From contig NZ_LR594036.1 of the NCBI RefSeq assembly GCF_901542335.1, positions 1,922,001-1,986,000 on the forward strand: a stretch of 64,000 nucleotides of DNA. The letters run 5' to 3'. Position 1 is the first letter of the stretch. The number at the start of each line of letters is the position of its first letter. The notes beneath the pieces are model-generated. The model worked only from the letters and a program-made list of their open reading frames with translations, searched no databases and was not told where the DNA came from. A program made the position numbers and the translations under genes. Of this stretch, positions 26,107 to 36,242 are shown piece by piece. The DNA comes from Streptococcus porcinus. GTDB lineage: Bacteria; Bacillota; Bacilli; Lactobacillales; Streptococcaceae.

Positions 26107-27138
26107 CTAGTCATTACTTGATTTTGGATCAAATGCATCACGTAAGCCATCACCTAGTAAAATAAAGGCTAACGAAATAAAAACAAGAGCAAGTGCTGGT
26201 AGCAATACTTGATATGGGAAATATTGCAAGTTTTCTTGAGCATCAGTGATTAAAGAACCTAGTGAAGCAGTCGGTGGCTTAACACCAAGATTGATGGCCG
26301 ATAATACCGATTCATACATAATAGCACTTGGAACAGTCATCATAATTTGGACAATAATGATACCTGAAATATTTGGAAGAACATGCTTGAAAGCTATTTT
26401 AAAATTACTTTCACCCAAGGCACGTGATGCCAAAACGAAATCCCGTTCACGGTAGGACAAGGTTAAATTTCGGACTTGACGCGCCATTGAAGTCCACCCA
26501 ACAATGGCAATTGAAATAATAATTGACAAGACCCCATTTCCAAGGAGCAAGCCAAGCATTGTTACAATAACTAAGTTAGGGATTGATGAAATCACTTCAA
26601 TAATCCGCTGCATAAGGGTATCAACTTTACCACCAGTAAACCCTGATATTAAACCATAAGTGACACCAATAATTAAGTCAATTAAAGTTGCTACAATTGC
26701 AATCACTAATGAAATACGAATACCCACTATAATCCGTTTTCCTACACTGCGCCCTAAACTATCTGTTCCCAAGAGGAACTTTTTATTTTCTGGCACACCT
26801 TGGTCTGCATAAGCATCATTAGGCTCGGTATTACCAGCATAAGTAATGCTACCATTCCAAAAAGGCAAACTTGAGCTAAGCTTTGGTGGTAAATTACGAT
26901 AGGTATTAACCTCTTTACTGTCAAAACTATTAGCATCATTTTGGGATACAATAAAACTTGATCCGACAGCAAATATTAATAAGCTTGCCAAAAAGACCAT
27001 CGAAATAACAGCCAATTTATTTTTTTTCAAGCGTCGCCAAGCATCTTCTAGGAAAGATAAGGCTGGCTTTTCAATTTTTTCTTGTTGATCGATTGAACCG
27101 ACACCAACAAGTTTAAATGATTTTTTTTCTTCTAGCAT
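26107..27138 (-). CDS. oppC: Oligopeptide ABC transporter permease OppC
   Basis: 343-residue permease: an N-terminal cytoplasmic segment, a first helix near residue 40, a large extracellular loop (about 60-120), and five more helices, with the EAA-type ASRALGESNFKIAFKHVLPN motif that contacts the ATPases. Ten bases separate it from oppD and nine from oppB. Confidence 0.94.
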   Translation of the reverse strand: MLEEKKSFKLVGVGSIDQQEKIEKPALSFLEDAWRRLKKNKLAVISMVFLASLLIFAVGSSFIVSQNDANSFDSKEVNTYRNLPPKLSSSLPFWNGSITYAGNTEPNDAYADQGVPENKKFLLGTDSLGRSVGKRIIVGIRISLVIAIVATLIDLIIGVTYGLISGFTGGKVDTLMQRIIEVISSIPNLVIVTMLGLLLGNGVLSIIISIAIVGWTSMARQVRNLTLSYRERDFVLASRALGESNFKIAFKHVLPNISGIIIVQIMMTVPSAIMYESVLSAINLGVKPPTASLGSLITDAQENLQYFPYQVLLPALALVFISLAFILLGDGLRDAFDPKSSND

Positions 27139-27147
27139 CTTACTCTC

Positions 27148-28062
27148 CTATCCTAGACGTACACGGGGATCAGCAACACTAATAATGATATCAGTAATTA
27201 AAATAGCCACCATAAGCATCAAGGCGTAAACAATTGTTGTTCCCATAATAACTGGATAATCTTTAGTTGGGATAGATGAAACAAACTGCTGGCCGATGCC
27301 TGGAATTGAGAAAATTTGCTCAATCAAGGCTGAACCCGTTAAAATATTAGCAGCCATCGGTCCAACAAGTGTTAATACTGGAATCATCGAATTACGATAA
27401 GCGTGTTTATTGGTCACCTGACTATTGGTTAATCCTTTAGCGCGAGCTAATTGAATATAATCTGTATTCAAGGTTTCTATCATCTCACTACGGAAAAAAC
27501 GAGTCACTTGAGCAAAAACCGGAATAGCCAAGCCGAAAGTTGGTAAGATCGTTTGTGCAAATGTTCCCCAGCCAGATAATGGCAGAAGGCCCCATTTAAA
27601 ACCAAAATAATCTAAGAGTAATAGCCCAATAATGAATGATGGTACTGAGATACCTAAGGTTGAAATAATACTTAGAAAGCCATCAATTTTATTGTTCTTA
27701 TTACGTGCCGAAACAGCACCAACTAGTAGCCCACCAGAAATACCAACTACAAGTGCTTGAATCCCTAAGTGGACAGAAACACCTAATCGTTGTGAAATTA
27801 GCTTAGTTACAGACTGGTTAACAGACTGGTAACTTGTCCCAAAATCACCATGCAGAACATCAAACAAATACTTCAAGTATTGTTGCCATAAGGGCTTATC
27901 CAACCCATACTGCTTATTCATTATTGCAATCATTTCATCTGTTAATTTCGGATTATTGTATGGGGTCCCTGGCATAATCTGCATCAGGAAGAAAGATAGG
28001 GTTACAACTACCCATAAAGTTACTAATAAAATAGCAACGCGTTTTAATAAATATCTAGTCAT
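27148..28062 (-). CDS. oppB: Oligopeptide ABC transporter permease OppB
   Basis: 304-residue permease starting MTRYLLKRVAILLVTLWVVV with the ARAKGLTNSQVTNKHAYRN cytoplasmic EAA motif near residues 208-226 and a typical C-terminus SVADPRVRLG. It follows oppA after a 71-base gap that carries a hairpin, likely adjusting the amount of OppA relative to the permease. Confidence 0.94.
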   Translation of the reverse strand: MTRYLLKRVAILLVTLWVVVTLSFFLMQIMPGTPYNNPKLTDEMIAIMNKQYGLDKPLWQQYLKYLFDVLHGDFGTSYQSVNQSVTKLISQRLGVSVHLGIQALVVGISGGLLVGAVSARNKNNKIDGFLSIISTLGISVPSFIIGLLLLDYFGFKWGLLPLSGWGTFAQTILPTFGLAIPVFAQVTRFFRSEMIETLNTDYIQLARAKGLTNSQVTNKHAYRNSMIPVLTLVGPMAANILTGSALIEQIFSIPGIGQQFVSSIPTKDYPVIMGTTIVYALMLMVAILITDIIISVADPRVRLG

Positions 28063-28080
28063 GATTTCCCTCTAACAAAA

Positions 28081-28109
28081 GCAAGAACTGGCATAGAACC
28101 AATTCTTGC
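28081..28109 (-). terminator. Intra-operon hairpin between oppA and oppB
   Basis: GCAAGAACTGG and CCAATTCTTGC pair with one mismatch and, read leftward, are followed by TTTTG. The short U-run suggests partial termination or 3'-end stabilisation of the abundant oppA message. Confidence 0.65.
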
Positions 28110-28133
28110 ACTATTTCGTTACGATTAGGTCTC

Positions 28134-29792
28134 TTATTTTTTATAAGCGTAGGTAAAGTCAACGTTTAAACCAGTTGAATTACGAACTAGACCTTTAATG
28201 CTTGGATTTTGTAAAGCTTGAGTTGTTCTGAAGTATACAGGATTATAGTATGCATTGTCATAAAGAACTTTCTCAGCATCTTTATAATCTTGAGCAGCAG
28301 CATCAACATCTAAAGCATCAGCTGTAATGGCTTTTTTATAAGCAGCATCATATTCTTGACTTGCGAATTTACCATAGTTATAAGCAGCATCTGATGTGAA
28401 GAGACCGTAGAAAGTTGAACCTTCCGGATAATCACCACCCCAAAGAGCAATCGCAACATCAAAGTTTTGATTTTTTGTATCTTCTAGACGTTGTTTAAAG
28501 GTTACAAATTTTTCTTCAACAGTAAGGCCTGGAAGTGCTTTTTCCCATGTTTCTTTAATATAATCAACAGTTGCTTTAGCAATCGGATTATCTGCATCAG
28601 CCGTAACAGTTATCTTCACAGAATCCTTACCAAGTTCTTTCAAACCTTCTTTAAAGAGCTTAGTTGCTTCTTTTTCATCATACTTGTAGCCTGGTGCTAC
28701 GTATTTTGTTAAATCTGAACCATCTTTAAGTTTAGCAAGACCGGTTGGAGCAAGAGCTGTCGCAGGTTTAGAGCCAGTGTCAACAGCTGCCGCTACAATT
28801 CCTTTACGGTCTGTAGCCAAGTTCAGTGCTTGACGAATTTTAGTATTTGATAATGCAGGCACTTTTCCTGTTTGGTTGTAAACCATATAAGCTGTTGTAG
28901 CTTCTGGAACATCAACAATATCTTTATTTTTCTTATTAGCATTGTAGATAGCTGAAGTTCCTGAAATATTTGCCAAGTCAAGTTTACCTTGTTTATACAT
29001 TTGAACAGCTGTATCAGGTTTTTTAACGGTTTGGACATTTACTACTTTCGTCTTAACAGCTTTTGCATTCCAGTAATTCTTGTTTTTTACAAGCTTGAAA
29101 GTTCCACTAGTTCCATTCCATTTTTCTACAGTGTAAGGACCAGAGTAAATTTGTTTATCTGAAGAAGTTCCATAATCTTTGCCAACTTTTTTCACAAATT
29201 CTTCTTTTTGTGGCATAAAGCTAGCAAATGATAACAAACTCTTGAACTGTGGCGAAGGTTTAGACAATGTGAAAATAACTTTATTGCCCTCAGCTTTAAC
29301 ACCTAATGAGTTTAAATCTGTATTTTTCCCAGAATTGATTTCTTCTGCATTTTTCAAATGCGCATCAAATGTTAAATAAGCATATTCTGAGGCGGTAGCT
29401 GGATCAACAATACGTTTCCATGAATAAACAAAGTCTTTTGCTGTCAACTCGCTACCATCAGACCATTTTAAACCATCACGCAAAGTTGCTGTATAAGTTA
29501 AGCCATCTTTGGAAACTTCAACTTTCTTAGCTAAGTCCGGCTGAAGTTTTCCTTTTTCATCAACCCGGAGTAAATTACTTTCAGAGTTTCCAATTGCCAA
29601 TGAAGAATAAGAATCTGTGTTTTTAGAAATATCTAAAGAAATAATTTCAGTTGGAGTATACCAGTTGATTTCATCTTTATTATCGGCTTTCGTGGTAGCT
29701 TTATTTCCACAAGCTATTAATAGCGTGGCAGATGCAAGTGTCATTGCTCCTAGACCAACACGTTTCCATTTTGCTTTTTGTTGCTCGTTCAT
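28134..29792 (-). CDS. oppA: Oligopeptide-binding lipoprotein OppA
   Basis: 552-residue extracellular solute-binding protein of the SBP-bac-5 family. The signal peptide ends in a lipobox (LLIAC, Cys near 28) for lipid attachment. The SBP family features are seen in LRVDEKGKLQPDLAKKVEVS, LKWSDGSELTAKDFVYSWKR and IRQALNLATDRKGI. It captures peptides for OppBCDF and in streptococci also imports signalling peptides. First gene of the operon, with a CodY-like site upstream. Confidence 0.96.
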   Translation of the reverse strand: MNEQQKAKWKRVGLGAMTLASATLLIACGNKATTKADNKDEINWYTPTEIISLDISKNTDSYSSLAIGNSESNLLRVDEKGKLQPDLAKKVEVSKDGLTYTATLRDGLKWSDGSELTAKDFVYSWKRIVDPATASEYAYLTFDAHLKNAEEINSGKNTDLNSLGVKAEGNKVIFTLSKPSPQFKSLLSFASFMPQKEEFVKKVGKDYGTSSDKQIYSGPYTVEKWNGTSGTFKLVKNKNYWNAKAVKTKVVNVQTVKKPDTAVQMYKQGKLDLANISGTSAIYNANKKNKDIVDVPEATTAYMVYNQTGKVPALSNTKIRQALNLATDRKGIVAAAVDTGSKPATALAPTGLAKLKDGSDLTKYVAPGYKYDEKEATKLFKEGLKELGKDSVKITVTADADNPIAKATVDYIKETWEKALPGLTVEEKFVTFKQRLEDTKNQNFDVAIALWGGDYPEGSTFYGLFTSDAAYNYGKFASQEYDAAYKKAITADALDVDAAAQDYKDAEKVLYDNAYYNPVYFRTTQALQNPSIKGLVRNSTGLNVDFTYAYKK

Positions 29793-29839
29793 GTAAAAAC
29801 CTCCTAGTTAAACATATTGTGTGTAAGTTGATAGATTAA

Positions 29840-29885
29840 ATTATATCACAATTCAGAAAAAAGGGAATAGATTTGTCTGAAAATT
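29840..29885 (-). promoter_or_regulatory. oppA promoter (extended -10) with an upstream CodY-like box
   Basis: Read leftward, TGATATAAT (the TATAAT at 29840-29845) is an extended -10 with a weak -35. At 29871-29885 the leftward sequence AATTTTCAGACAAAT matches 13 of 15 bases of the CodY consensus AATTTTCWGAAAATT, next to the -35 region. opp operons are known CodY targets in streptococci and lactococci; occupation here is inferred. The rest of the 231-base gap is AT-rich with weaker CodY-like matches. Confidence 0.6.
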
Positions 29886-29980
29886 TTGATATTAAATTTT
29901 TATAGAATGTCAAACTATAAAACATTGACAAATCAATATTTTCTGATTTTTTTATTTATAAAAAAACAGAAAAATGAATA

Positions 29981-30015
29981 TAATTAAAAGAATCACTGGC
30001 AATAGTTAGTGATTC
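29981..30015 (-). terminator. Terminator of glnRA
   Basis: GAATCACT (29990-29997) pairs with AGTGATTC (30008-30015), followed leftward by TTTTAATT, eight bases past the glnA stop. Confidence 0.8.
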
Positions 30016-30023
30016 CTTTCAGT

Positions 30024-31370
30024 CTAATAACTATGAAGATAGTTATCAATTTCCCATTGTGAGACAAACGTTGCATAGGATGCCCATTCAATTCGTTTTG
30101 CCTCAATGAAATTAGTATAAATATGTTCACCTAGCGCATTTATGACAACTTCATCCGCTTGAAGTGCCTTAATAGCATTGTGAAGAGTAGAAGGCAGGTC
30201 AACGATACCAGCAGCCTGACGTTCTTCAACAGACATTGTATAGATATTAGCCTCAACCGGAGTCGGTGCTTCAATTTTGTTTTCGATACCATCTAATCCA
30301 GATTCTAAAAGCACAGCAAGAGCCAAGTAAGGGTTAGCTGTTGGATCAACTGAACGTAATTCTAAGCGTGTTCCCTTGCCACGAGAAGCAGGAACTCGGA
30401 TTAGGGGTGAACGATTGCGGCCAGCCCAAGCAACATAGACAGGAGCCTCATAGCCTGGTACCAAACGTTTGTAAGAGTTAACTGTAGGGTTTGTGATAGC
30501 GGTATAGCTGTAAGCATGTTTCATTAACCCACCTAGGAAGTAGTAGGCATCTTCAGATAATTGCATTCCCCGACTGTCATTCTCATCATAAAAAGCATTA
30601 TTGCCATCTTTGTCAAATAAGGACATATTGCAATGCATACCAGAACCATTAATTCCAAATTTAGGTTTAGCCATGAAAGTAGCATATAAACCATGTTCTC
30701 GAGCAATTGTTTTGACAACAAGCTTAAAAATCTGAATATTATCACATGCTTTTAAAACATCATCATATTTGAAATCAATTTCGTGTTGCCCCACAGCAAC
30801 TTCATGGTGACTAGCTTCTACCTCAAAGCCCATTTTTGTAAGCACATTAACAATTTCACGGCGTGTATTATCAGCAAGATCCGTCGGAGCTAAGTCAAAG
30901 TAGCCACCATTATCGTTAACTTCAAGTGTAGGCTTACCTTGTTCATCCATTTTAAAGAGGAAAAATTCAGGCTCTGGACCTAAATTGAAAGATTTATAGC
31001 CCACTTCTTCCATATGTTTTAAAGCACGCTTTAAGTTTCCTCTGGGATCTCCTGCAAATGGATGGCCTTCTGCTGTATATATATCACAAATTAGACCGCC
31101 AACTGCACCATTTTCATCCCCCCAAGGAAAGACAATCCAAGTATCCAAATCAGGATACAAGTACATATCTGATTCATTAATACGAACAAAGCCTTCAATA
31201 GAAGAACCATCAAACATCACCTTATTTGATAGAACCTTTTCCAACTGTTCATCTGTAGCAGGAATTTCAACATTCTTCATAATTCCCATTATATCTGTAA
31301 ACATTAAACGAAGGAAGGTAACATTCTTCTCTTTTACTTCTTGACGAATGTCAGCTGCTGTGATTACCAT
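30024..31370 (-). CDS. glnA: Glutamine synthetase type I
   Basis: 448-residue enzyme making glutamine from glutamate, ammonia and ATP. Visible landmarks: [19 protein letters not shown] (beta-grasp/active-site loop), [11 protein letters not shown] with metal-binding Glu, [15 protein letters not shown], and the ATP site [12 protein letters not shown]. The start at 31370 ([10 protein letters not shown]) is chosen because AAGGAG precedes it and family members begin here. It lies 41 bases after glnR in the same operon. Confidence 0.97.
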   Translation of the reverse strand: MVITAADIRQEVKEKNVTFLRLMFTDIMGIMKNVEIPATDEQLEKVLSNKVMFDGSSIEGFVRINESDMYLYPDLDTWIVFPWGDENGAVGGLICDIYTAEGHPFAGDPRGNLKRALKHMEEVGYKSFNLGPEPEFFLFKMDEQGKPTLEVNDNGGYFDLAPTDLADNTRREIVNVLTKMGFEVEASHHEVAVGQHEIDFKYDDVLKACDNIQIFKLVVKTIAREHGLYATFMAKPKFGINGSGMHCNMSLFDKDGNNAFYDENDSRGMQLSEDAYYFLGGLMKHAYSYTAITNPTVNSYKRLVPGYEAPVYVAWAGRNRSPLIRVPASRGKGTRLELRSVDPTANPYLALAVLLESGLDGIENKIEAPTPVEANIYTMSVEERQAAGIVDLPSTLHNAIKALQADEVVINALGEHIYTNFIEAKRIEWASYATFVSQWEIDNYLHSY

Positions 31371-31411
31371 AGAAATATTTCTCCTTACTATTTCCAAAAT
31401 CTAGTTCGTCA

Positions 31412-31783
31412 TTAAATACGAAAGTTTCCCATTGGCTGCGCTGGTGACTTGAATCCACCTTGACTTAAGAGTTCATCATGAAGGATCCGTCTGACATCCG
31501 CATCAGTCAAGACCTTTTCAGCTTGATGGAATTTATTTTCCCTTCGAATGTATTCACGTTTAATAGCAGCAATATTAAGGCCATCATTGATAAAATCTTT
31601 AATTTCCAATAATCGATCCATATCATTCAACGAAAACATCCGGCGATTGCCTTCTGTACGCTCTGGCTTAATTAGCTCTTGATCCTCATAATAGCGGATC
31701 TGTCTAGCAGATAGATCTGTCAGTTTCATAACTGTACCGATAGGGAATACTGCCATTGATCGTCTTAACTCTTTCTCTTTCAT
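31412..31783 (-). CDS. glnR: Nitrogen regulator GlnR
   Basis: 123-residue MerR-type repressor of glnRA and other nitrogen genes, which senses glutamine through feedback-inhibited glutamine synthetase. The winged helix KLTDLSARQIRYYEDQELIKPERTEGNRR (read in pieces at about 21-49) and the short C-terminal tail ending in PMGNFRI are typical. AAAGGAGG precedes the ATG. Confidence 0.95.
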   Translation of the reverse strand: MKEKELRRSMAVFPIGTVMKLTDLSARQIRYYEDQELIKPERTEGNRRMFSLNDMDRLLEIKDFINDGLNIAAIKREYIRRENKFHQAEKVLTDADVRRILHDELLSQGGFKSPAQPMGNFRI

Positions 31784-31806
31784 GAATTCCTCCTTTCACA
31801 CCCCCT

Positions 31807-31858
31807 ATTATAGCGCATGCATATTAAATGTCAAGAACTGATGTTATATTTTCTAACA
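31807..31858 (-). promoter_or_regulatory. glnRA promoter with a perfect GlnR box
   Basis: Read leftward, TTGACA (31829-31834) and TATAAT (31807-31812) have a 16-base spacer. Upstream at 31842-31858, TGTTAGAAAATATAACA fits the GlnR consensus TGTNAN7TNACA perfectly, supporting autoregulation by GlnR. The same bases form the arms of an inverted repeat (CTGATGTTA/TAACATCAG) that overlaps the stop of the upstream gene. Confidence 0.88.
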
Positions 31859-32380
31859 TCAGTCCTGTTTTTTTATTTTTCTTATCTTTCGGCGCACCCA
31901 TTCCACATCGGTATTGACTAGTATGGCAATAAAGACACCACAAAAGGTTTCAAAAACGCGAGCCAAAACATAAATAAAGGTATCGCCTGACGGAATAGAC
32001 AAGGTAATGACCAATAGCGCTGCTACGCCACCAATAATACCTGCCTTGTTATTAAAAGCTACATTAAACATAATGGTTAACATGGTCAATATTGGAACAA
32101 AAACCAAAGTCACCCAAAATTGATGATGAAATAGCATTTGCATAAGATAGTAAAGGATAGCACAAAAGCCTCCAATACTGTTACCAATTATCCTAGAAGT
32201 TCCAAAAGAAACTGTTTTATCAATACTCTCTCGTAAACTAAAAACTGCTGTTAACGCTCCAATTTGCAGACCTTCAAATCCAAAAAGATGAAATAAAAGT
32301 AAGACTAAAAAAACCGAAAAACCAGTTTTAAAAGTCCTCATTCCCAGTTTAAACTTTTTAGGATCAAAATAATAATTCAT
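31859..32380 (-). CDS. Aromatic acid exporter / FUSC-like membrane protein
   Basis: 173-residue membrane protein with about five helices, starting MNYYFDPKKFKLGMRTFKTGFSV, and the ALTAVFSLRESIDKTVSFGTSRIIGNSIGG segment (read in pieces) characteristic of the ArAE_1/FUSC-like family. The start at 32380 is chosen because GGAAGGGAT precedes it. The substrate is unknown. It lies between pgk and glnR, as in other pyogenic streptococci. Confidence 0.8.
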   Translation of the reverse strand: MNYYFDPKKFKLGMRTFKTGFSVFLVLLLFHLFGFEGLQIGALTAVFSLRESIDKTVSFGTSRIIGNSIGGFCAILYYLMQMLFHHQFWVTLVFVPILTMLTIMFNVAFNNKAGIIGGVAALLVITLSIPSGDTFIYVLARVFETFCGVFIAILVNTDVEWVRRKIRKIKKQD

Positions 32381-32561
32381 TTCCAAAATATCCCTTCCAA
32401 ATATAGTTAAGTGTACCACATTCATTAGAGTTTTGTCATTTTCTGATCGACATATCATAAAAGAATGCCGAATTTATTATGAAGAAAGTCCTTAATCTAT
32501 CTTACCTTTTTTTGATAGACGGCAGGCTAAGATAAAAATTATCTCTTAATATAACAAGCAT

Positions 32562-32589
32562 AAAAAAAGGTGCTTCAAAAGCACCTTTT
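32562..32589 (-). terminator. Terminator of pgk
   Basis: AAAAGGTGC (32565-32573) pairs with GCACCTTTT (32581-32589) with seven A (T leftward) beyond it. Confidence 0.92.
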
Positions 32590-32605
32590 ATGGTTTTAAA
32601 CCTTC

Positions 32606-33802
32606 TTATTTATCAGTTAGAGCTGCTAGCCCCGGTAGCTCCTTACCTTCTAATAATTCCATCGAAGCACCGCCACCAGTCGAAATCCATGAGAATTTGT
32701 CGGCACGGCCAAGATTGATCGCTGCCGCTGCAGAATCACCACCACCGATGATTGATTTAACTCCCGGTTGTTTTACAATAGAGTCCATTACTCCAATTGT
32801 ACCTGCTTGGAAATCAGGATTTTCAAACACACCCATTGGTCCATTCCAAACAACTGTTTTAGCACCTTCCAGTGCTTTATCAAACGCCGCAATTGACTTA
32901 GGTCCAATGTCCAAGCCTAAGAAACCTTCTGAAACTGCTTTACCTTCTGTATCACGTACTTCAGTATAGCCAGCAAAAGCGTCGGCTTCTTTAGAATCAA
33001 CTGGTAAAATCAATTTGCCAGTTGATTTTTCAAGCAATTCTTTTGCAACTTCCAGTTTGTCTTCCTCAACAAGAGAGTTTCCAATTTCAATTCCTTGAGC
33101 TTTGTAGAATGTATAGGTCATTCCCCCACCGATAAGGACTTTATCTGCTTTTTCAAGAAGGTTTTCAATTACGCCAATCTTATCTGAAACCTTTGATCCA
33201 CCTAAAATAGCTACAAATGGACGCTCAGGCTTTTCAACAGCTTCTTTAATATAGGCAATTTCATTTTCTAAAAGGAAACCTGCAACAGCTTTTTCAACAT
33301 TTGCAGAAATACCAACGTTTGAAGCATGTGCACGGTGCGCTGTTCCAAAAGCATCATTTACAAAGATTCCATCTCCAAGTGAAGCCCAATACTTACCTAG
33401 CTCTAGATCATTTTTAGATTCTTTTTTACCATCAACATCTTCAAAACGAGTGTTCTCAACGAGTAATACTTGTCCATCTTCTAAGGCATTGATTGCAGAT
33501 TCTAGTTCTAATCCACGTGTAACACCAGGGAAAACAACATCTTGGCCAAGTTTTTCTGCTAAATTTTTAGCAACTGGTGCAAGTGATTTACCTTCTTTGT
33601 CTGCTTCTTCTTTTACACGACCTAAGTGTGAAAAGAGGATAGCACGTCCACCATTTTCAATGATATATTTAATCGTTGGCAATGCAGCAGCGATACGGTT
33701 ATCGTTTGTGATAACACCATCTTTTAAAGGTACATTAAAGTCAACGCGAACAAGAACTTTTTTCCCTTTTAAGTCAAGGTCTTTAACGGTCATTTTAGCC
33801 AT
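32606..33802 (-). CDS. pgk: Phosphoglycerate kinase
   Basis: 398-residue glycolytic enzyme transferring phosphate from 1,3-bisphosphoglycerate to ADP. Signatures: [14 protein letters not shown] near the N-terminus, [11 protein letters not shown], and [13 protein letters not shown] plus [13 protein letters not shown] for the nucleotide side. Monocistronic with its own promoter and terminator. Confidence 0.98.
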   Translation of the reverse strand: MAKMTVKDLDLKGKKVLVRVDFNVPLKDGVITNDNRIAAALPTIKYIIENGGRAILFSHLGRVKEEADKEGKSLAPVAKNLAEKLGQDVVFPGVTRGLELESAINALEDGQVLLVENTRFEDVDGKKESKNDLELGKYWASLGDGIFVNDAFGTAHRAHASNVGISANVEKAVAGFLLENEIAYIKEAVEKPERPFVAILGGSKVSDKIGVIENLLEKADKVLIGGGMTYTFYKAQGIEIGNSLVEEDKLEVAKELLEKSTGKLILPVDSKEADAFAGYTEVRDTEGKAVSEGFLGLDIGPKSIAAFDKALEGAKTVVWNGPMGVFENPDFQAGTIGVMDSIVKQPGVKSIIGGGDSAAAAINLGRADKFSWISTGGGASMELLEGKELPGLAALTDK

Positions 33803-33836
33803 GTGAATAGACTCCTTAATATTTTTTATACCCCTT

Positions 33837-33845
33837 ATTATAGCA
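33837..33845 (-). promoter_or_regulatory. Extended -10 promoter of pgk
   Basis: Read leftward, TGCTATAAT is a perfect extended -10, about 35 bases upstream of the pgk start; the -35 is weak. Confidence 0.65.
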
Positions 33846-33959
33846 TAATTTTTGCGAGAATTCTAAATTATGAAAGCAATTAATTATTTTTTTCACAAAA
33901 TTTTCACTTCGAAAGAAGTCTACTATAGTTTTAGAAAGTCTACTATATTTATAAATGTA

Positions 33960-34817
33960 TCAGTCGTTAAAGCCTTTTAGGGCCGCATCTCGTAATCTCA
34001 TCTGTTCTTTAGCGGTAGGGTACTTTCCTTCATAGAGTGCACTTTCCCATGATCCATACATTGGATTTGGAAAGATAATGAATTTTCTTCCAAATTCCTC
34101 ATGGAGTTCATCTAATAGCTTCTGTCTGTCAGGATGTGATTTCTTAGAAAAATCTGCAAAATCTACTAAGTTATCCCCAAATAACATGATGAGATTTGTA
34201 TTTTCCTTTACTTTTTGGCGTCTACTTTCCTTTGATTTCATACCTTCTTCCATGAATAAGAAATGACTTCGATCTTGAACTGGGATACCTTCTTTTTTGA
34301 GGTTTTCTACAGTAGCGTCTATTTGTTTTACTGTGCGATCCGAAATGTAGTATATCTGAACCCCATTTTGGTCTGCAAATTGTAAGAACTCTTTTGCACC
34401 AGCGACAGGCTTCGCTTCTTTCTTTTGAACCCAGTTATCCCAAGATTTAGGAGTAAAAGTAGTCCCCTCTTTTATATTTTGAGCTTGATAAGGACTGTTA
34501 TCCAAAACAGTTTCATCAATATCTAAAACAATAGAATAAGGCTTATCACTTTTTTGTTCTAATTGACTTTTTAATTTATCCGTTGCCAATTGATAACCTT
34601 GAAGATACAACGCTTTTGCCTCTTCAGAATTTTGATACCACAAAACTGACATCGTATTTTCTTTGGAACGTGCCTTATCATAAGTCAAACATACCTTATC
34701 TTGAGGCGAGATAGCCTTTTTAGAATTCTGGTTTAAGTGGCCATTATTGGCACATCCAACCAAAAGAAAAAGTGTAAGAGGAAGCATAAGATTAAGAAAC
34801 TGTTTTTGGATTTTCAT
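33960..34817 (-). CDS. lppC: Class C acid phosphatase lipoprotein LppC
   Basis: 285-residue surface lipoprotein (signal peptide with LLVGC lipobox, then NNGHLNQ). The HAD-type phosphatase residues are in VLDIDETVLDNSPY and LMLFGDNLVDF-like segments, the DDDD motif of HAD IIIB (P4/LppC) enzymes. Two adjacent ATGs follow AAGGAG; the second (34817) has better spacing. It releases phosphate or nucleosides from nucleotides at the cell surface. Confidence 0.93.
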   Translation of the reverse strand: MKIQKQFLNLMLPLTLFLLVGCANNGHLNQNSKKAISPQDKVCLTYDKARSKENTMSVLWYQNSEEAKALYLQGYQLATDKLKSQLEQKSDKPYSIVLDIDETVLDNSPYQAQNIKEGTTFTPKSWDNWVQKKEAKPVAGAKEFLQFADQNGVQIYYISDRTVKQIDATVENLKKEGIPVQDRSHFLFMEEGMKSKESRRQKVKENTNLIMLFGDNLVDFADFSKKSHPDRQKLLDELHEEFGRKFIIFPNPMYGSWESALYEGKYPTAKEQMRLRDAALKGFND

Positions 34818-34845
34818 CATTTTCTCCTTATTGTTTGATAAGAAA

Positions 34846-34874
34846 ATTCTAACGCTACTCTTATGTACTGTCAA
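34846..34874 (-). promoter_or_regulatory. Promoter of lppC
   Basis: Read leftward, TTGACA (perfect) and TAGAAT with a 17-base spacer, about 25 bases before the ribosome-binding site. Confidence 0.75.
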
Positions 34875-35033
34875 GTGTCTCCAGTTGGCTATATTAAGCC
34901 TCTATTTTTTGAAATCTCTCTCAAAAAAGGCTTACATGAAATACATTTTTCGGTATTTTCAAGTAGTAGTAGCTCAATTGCCTTTTATACAGGGTAGAGT
35001 CAAACTATTCTTACTAATTGTTCGGAAAAAATT

Positions 35034-35069
35034 TCTACAAAAAAAAAAGGAAGAAATATTTCTTCCTTT
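35034..35069 (-). terminator. Terminator of gap
   Basis: AAAGGAAGAA pairs with TTCTTCCTTT over an ATAT loop (35046-35069) with a long T-run on the leftward side. Confidence 0.92.
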
Positions 35070-35085
35070 AAATAGCTTATTAAAA

Positions 35086-36096
35086 TTATTTAGCAATTTT
35101 TGCAAAGTACTCAAGAGTACGTACAAGCTGGGCAGTATATGACATTTCGTTATCATACCATGAAACAACTTTAACTAATTGGTGTCCATCAACAGATTGT
35201 ACTTTGGTTTGAGTAGCATCAAACAATGAACCATAAGCCATACCAACGATATCTGAAGAAACAATTGGATCTTCAGTATAACCATATGAATCGTTAGCTG
35301 CTGCTTTCATAGCTGCATTGATTTCTTCCACTGAAGTTTCTTTTTCAAGAACAGCTACCAATTCAGTAACAGAACCAGTTGGAACAGGAACACGTTGTGC
35401 AGCACCGTCAAGTTTACCATTTAATTCAGGAATAACAAGTCCGATTGCTTTAGCAGCACCAGTTGAGTTTGGTACAATGTTAGCTGCAGCAGCACGAGCA
35501 CGACGAAGGTCACCACCACGGTGTGGTCCGTCAAGAACCATTTGGTCACCAGTGTAAGCATGGATAGTTGTCATTAAACCTTGTTTTACACCAAAGTTAT
35601 CTTGTAAAGCTTTAGCCATTGGAGCTAAGCAGTTTGTAGTACATGAAGCACCAGAGATAACTGTTTCAGATCCATCAAGGATATCATGGTTTGTGTTAAA
35701 TACAACAGTTTTAACATCGTCTCCACCAGGAGCTGTGATAACAACTTTTTTAGCGCCATTAGCGTGTAAATGTTTTTCAGCAGCTGCTTTTTTAGCAAAG
35801 AAACCAGTTGCTTCAAGAACGATTTCAACACCATCAGTTGCCCAGTCAATGTTTTCTGGATCTTTTTCTGCAGAAACTTTAATGAAGTTTCCGTTTACTT
35901 CAAATCCACCATCTTTAACTTCAACTGTTCCATCGAAACGACCTTGAGTTGTATCATATTTCAACAAATGTGCAAGCATGTTAGGGTCTGTAAGATCGTT
36001 AATACGAGTTACTTCAACACCTTCAACGTTTTGAATACGACGGAATGCAAGACGTCCGATACGACCGAAACCGTTAATACCAACTTTAACTACCAT
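35086..36096 (-). CDS. gap: Glyceraldehyde-3-phosphate dehydrogenase (plasmin receptor type)
   Basis: 336-residue NAD-dependent enzyme with [14 protein letters not shown] at the start and the catalytic Cys in [13 protein letters not shown] (about 148-160). In group A streptococci the same protein appears on the surface as the plasmin receptor Plr/SDH. The ATG at 36096 (MVVKVGING) follows AAGGAGG. Its promoter region carries a cre-like site and direct repeats. Confidence 0.98.
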   Translation of the reverse strand: MVVKVGINGFGRIGRLAFRRIQNVEGVEVTRINDLTDPNMLAHLLKYDTTQGRFDGTVEVKDGGFEVNGNFIKVSAEKDPENIDWATDGVEIVLEATGFFAKKAAAEKHLHANGAKKVVITAPGGDDVKTVVFNTNHDILDGSETVISGASCTTNCLAPMAKALQDNFGVKQGLMTTIHAYTGDQMVLDGPHRGGDLRRARAAAANIVPNSTGAAKAIGLVIPELNGKLDGAAQRVPVPTGSVTELVAVLEKETSVEEINAAMKAAANDSYGYTEDPIVSSDIVGMAYGSLFDATQTKVQSVDGHQLVKVVSWYDNEMSYTAQLVRTLEYFAKIAK

Positions 36097-36206
36097 TAGT
36101 GATTTCCTCCTTATGAAAATCAAAAGAATTATTATTAAGGGAACTATCCCTTCCTATTGTGAAAAGATTAACTAGCAGTGATTTGCGTCAACCTCTCAAC
36201 AGAACT

Positions 36207-36235
36207 ATTATATAACTATTTCAGTAAAATTGCAA
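36207..36235 (-). promoter_or_regulatory. Promoter of gap
   Basis: Read leftward, TTGCAA (36230-36235) and a perfect TATAAT (36207-36212) with a 17-base spacer: a strong vegetative promoter with a leader of about 100 bases. Confidence 0.82.
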
Positions 36236-36242
36236 ACAATAT

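Noticed and set aside
33916..33947. Tandem AAGTCTACTATA, 20 bp apart, after lppC
   Set aside because: Short and AT-rich; could be leftover promoter-like DNA or a weak repeat. No function can be supported.
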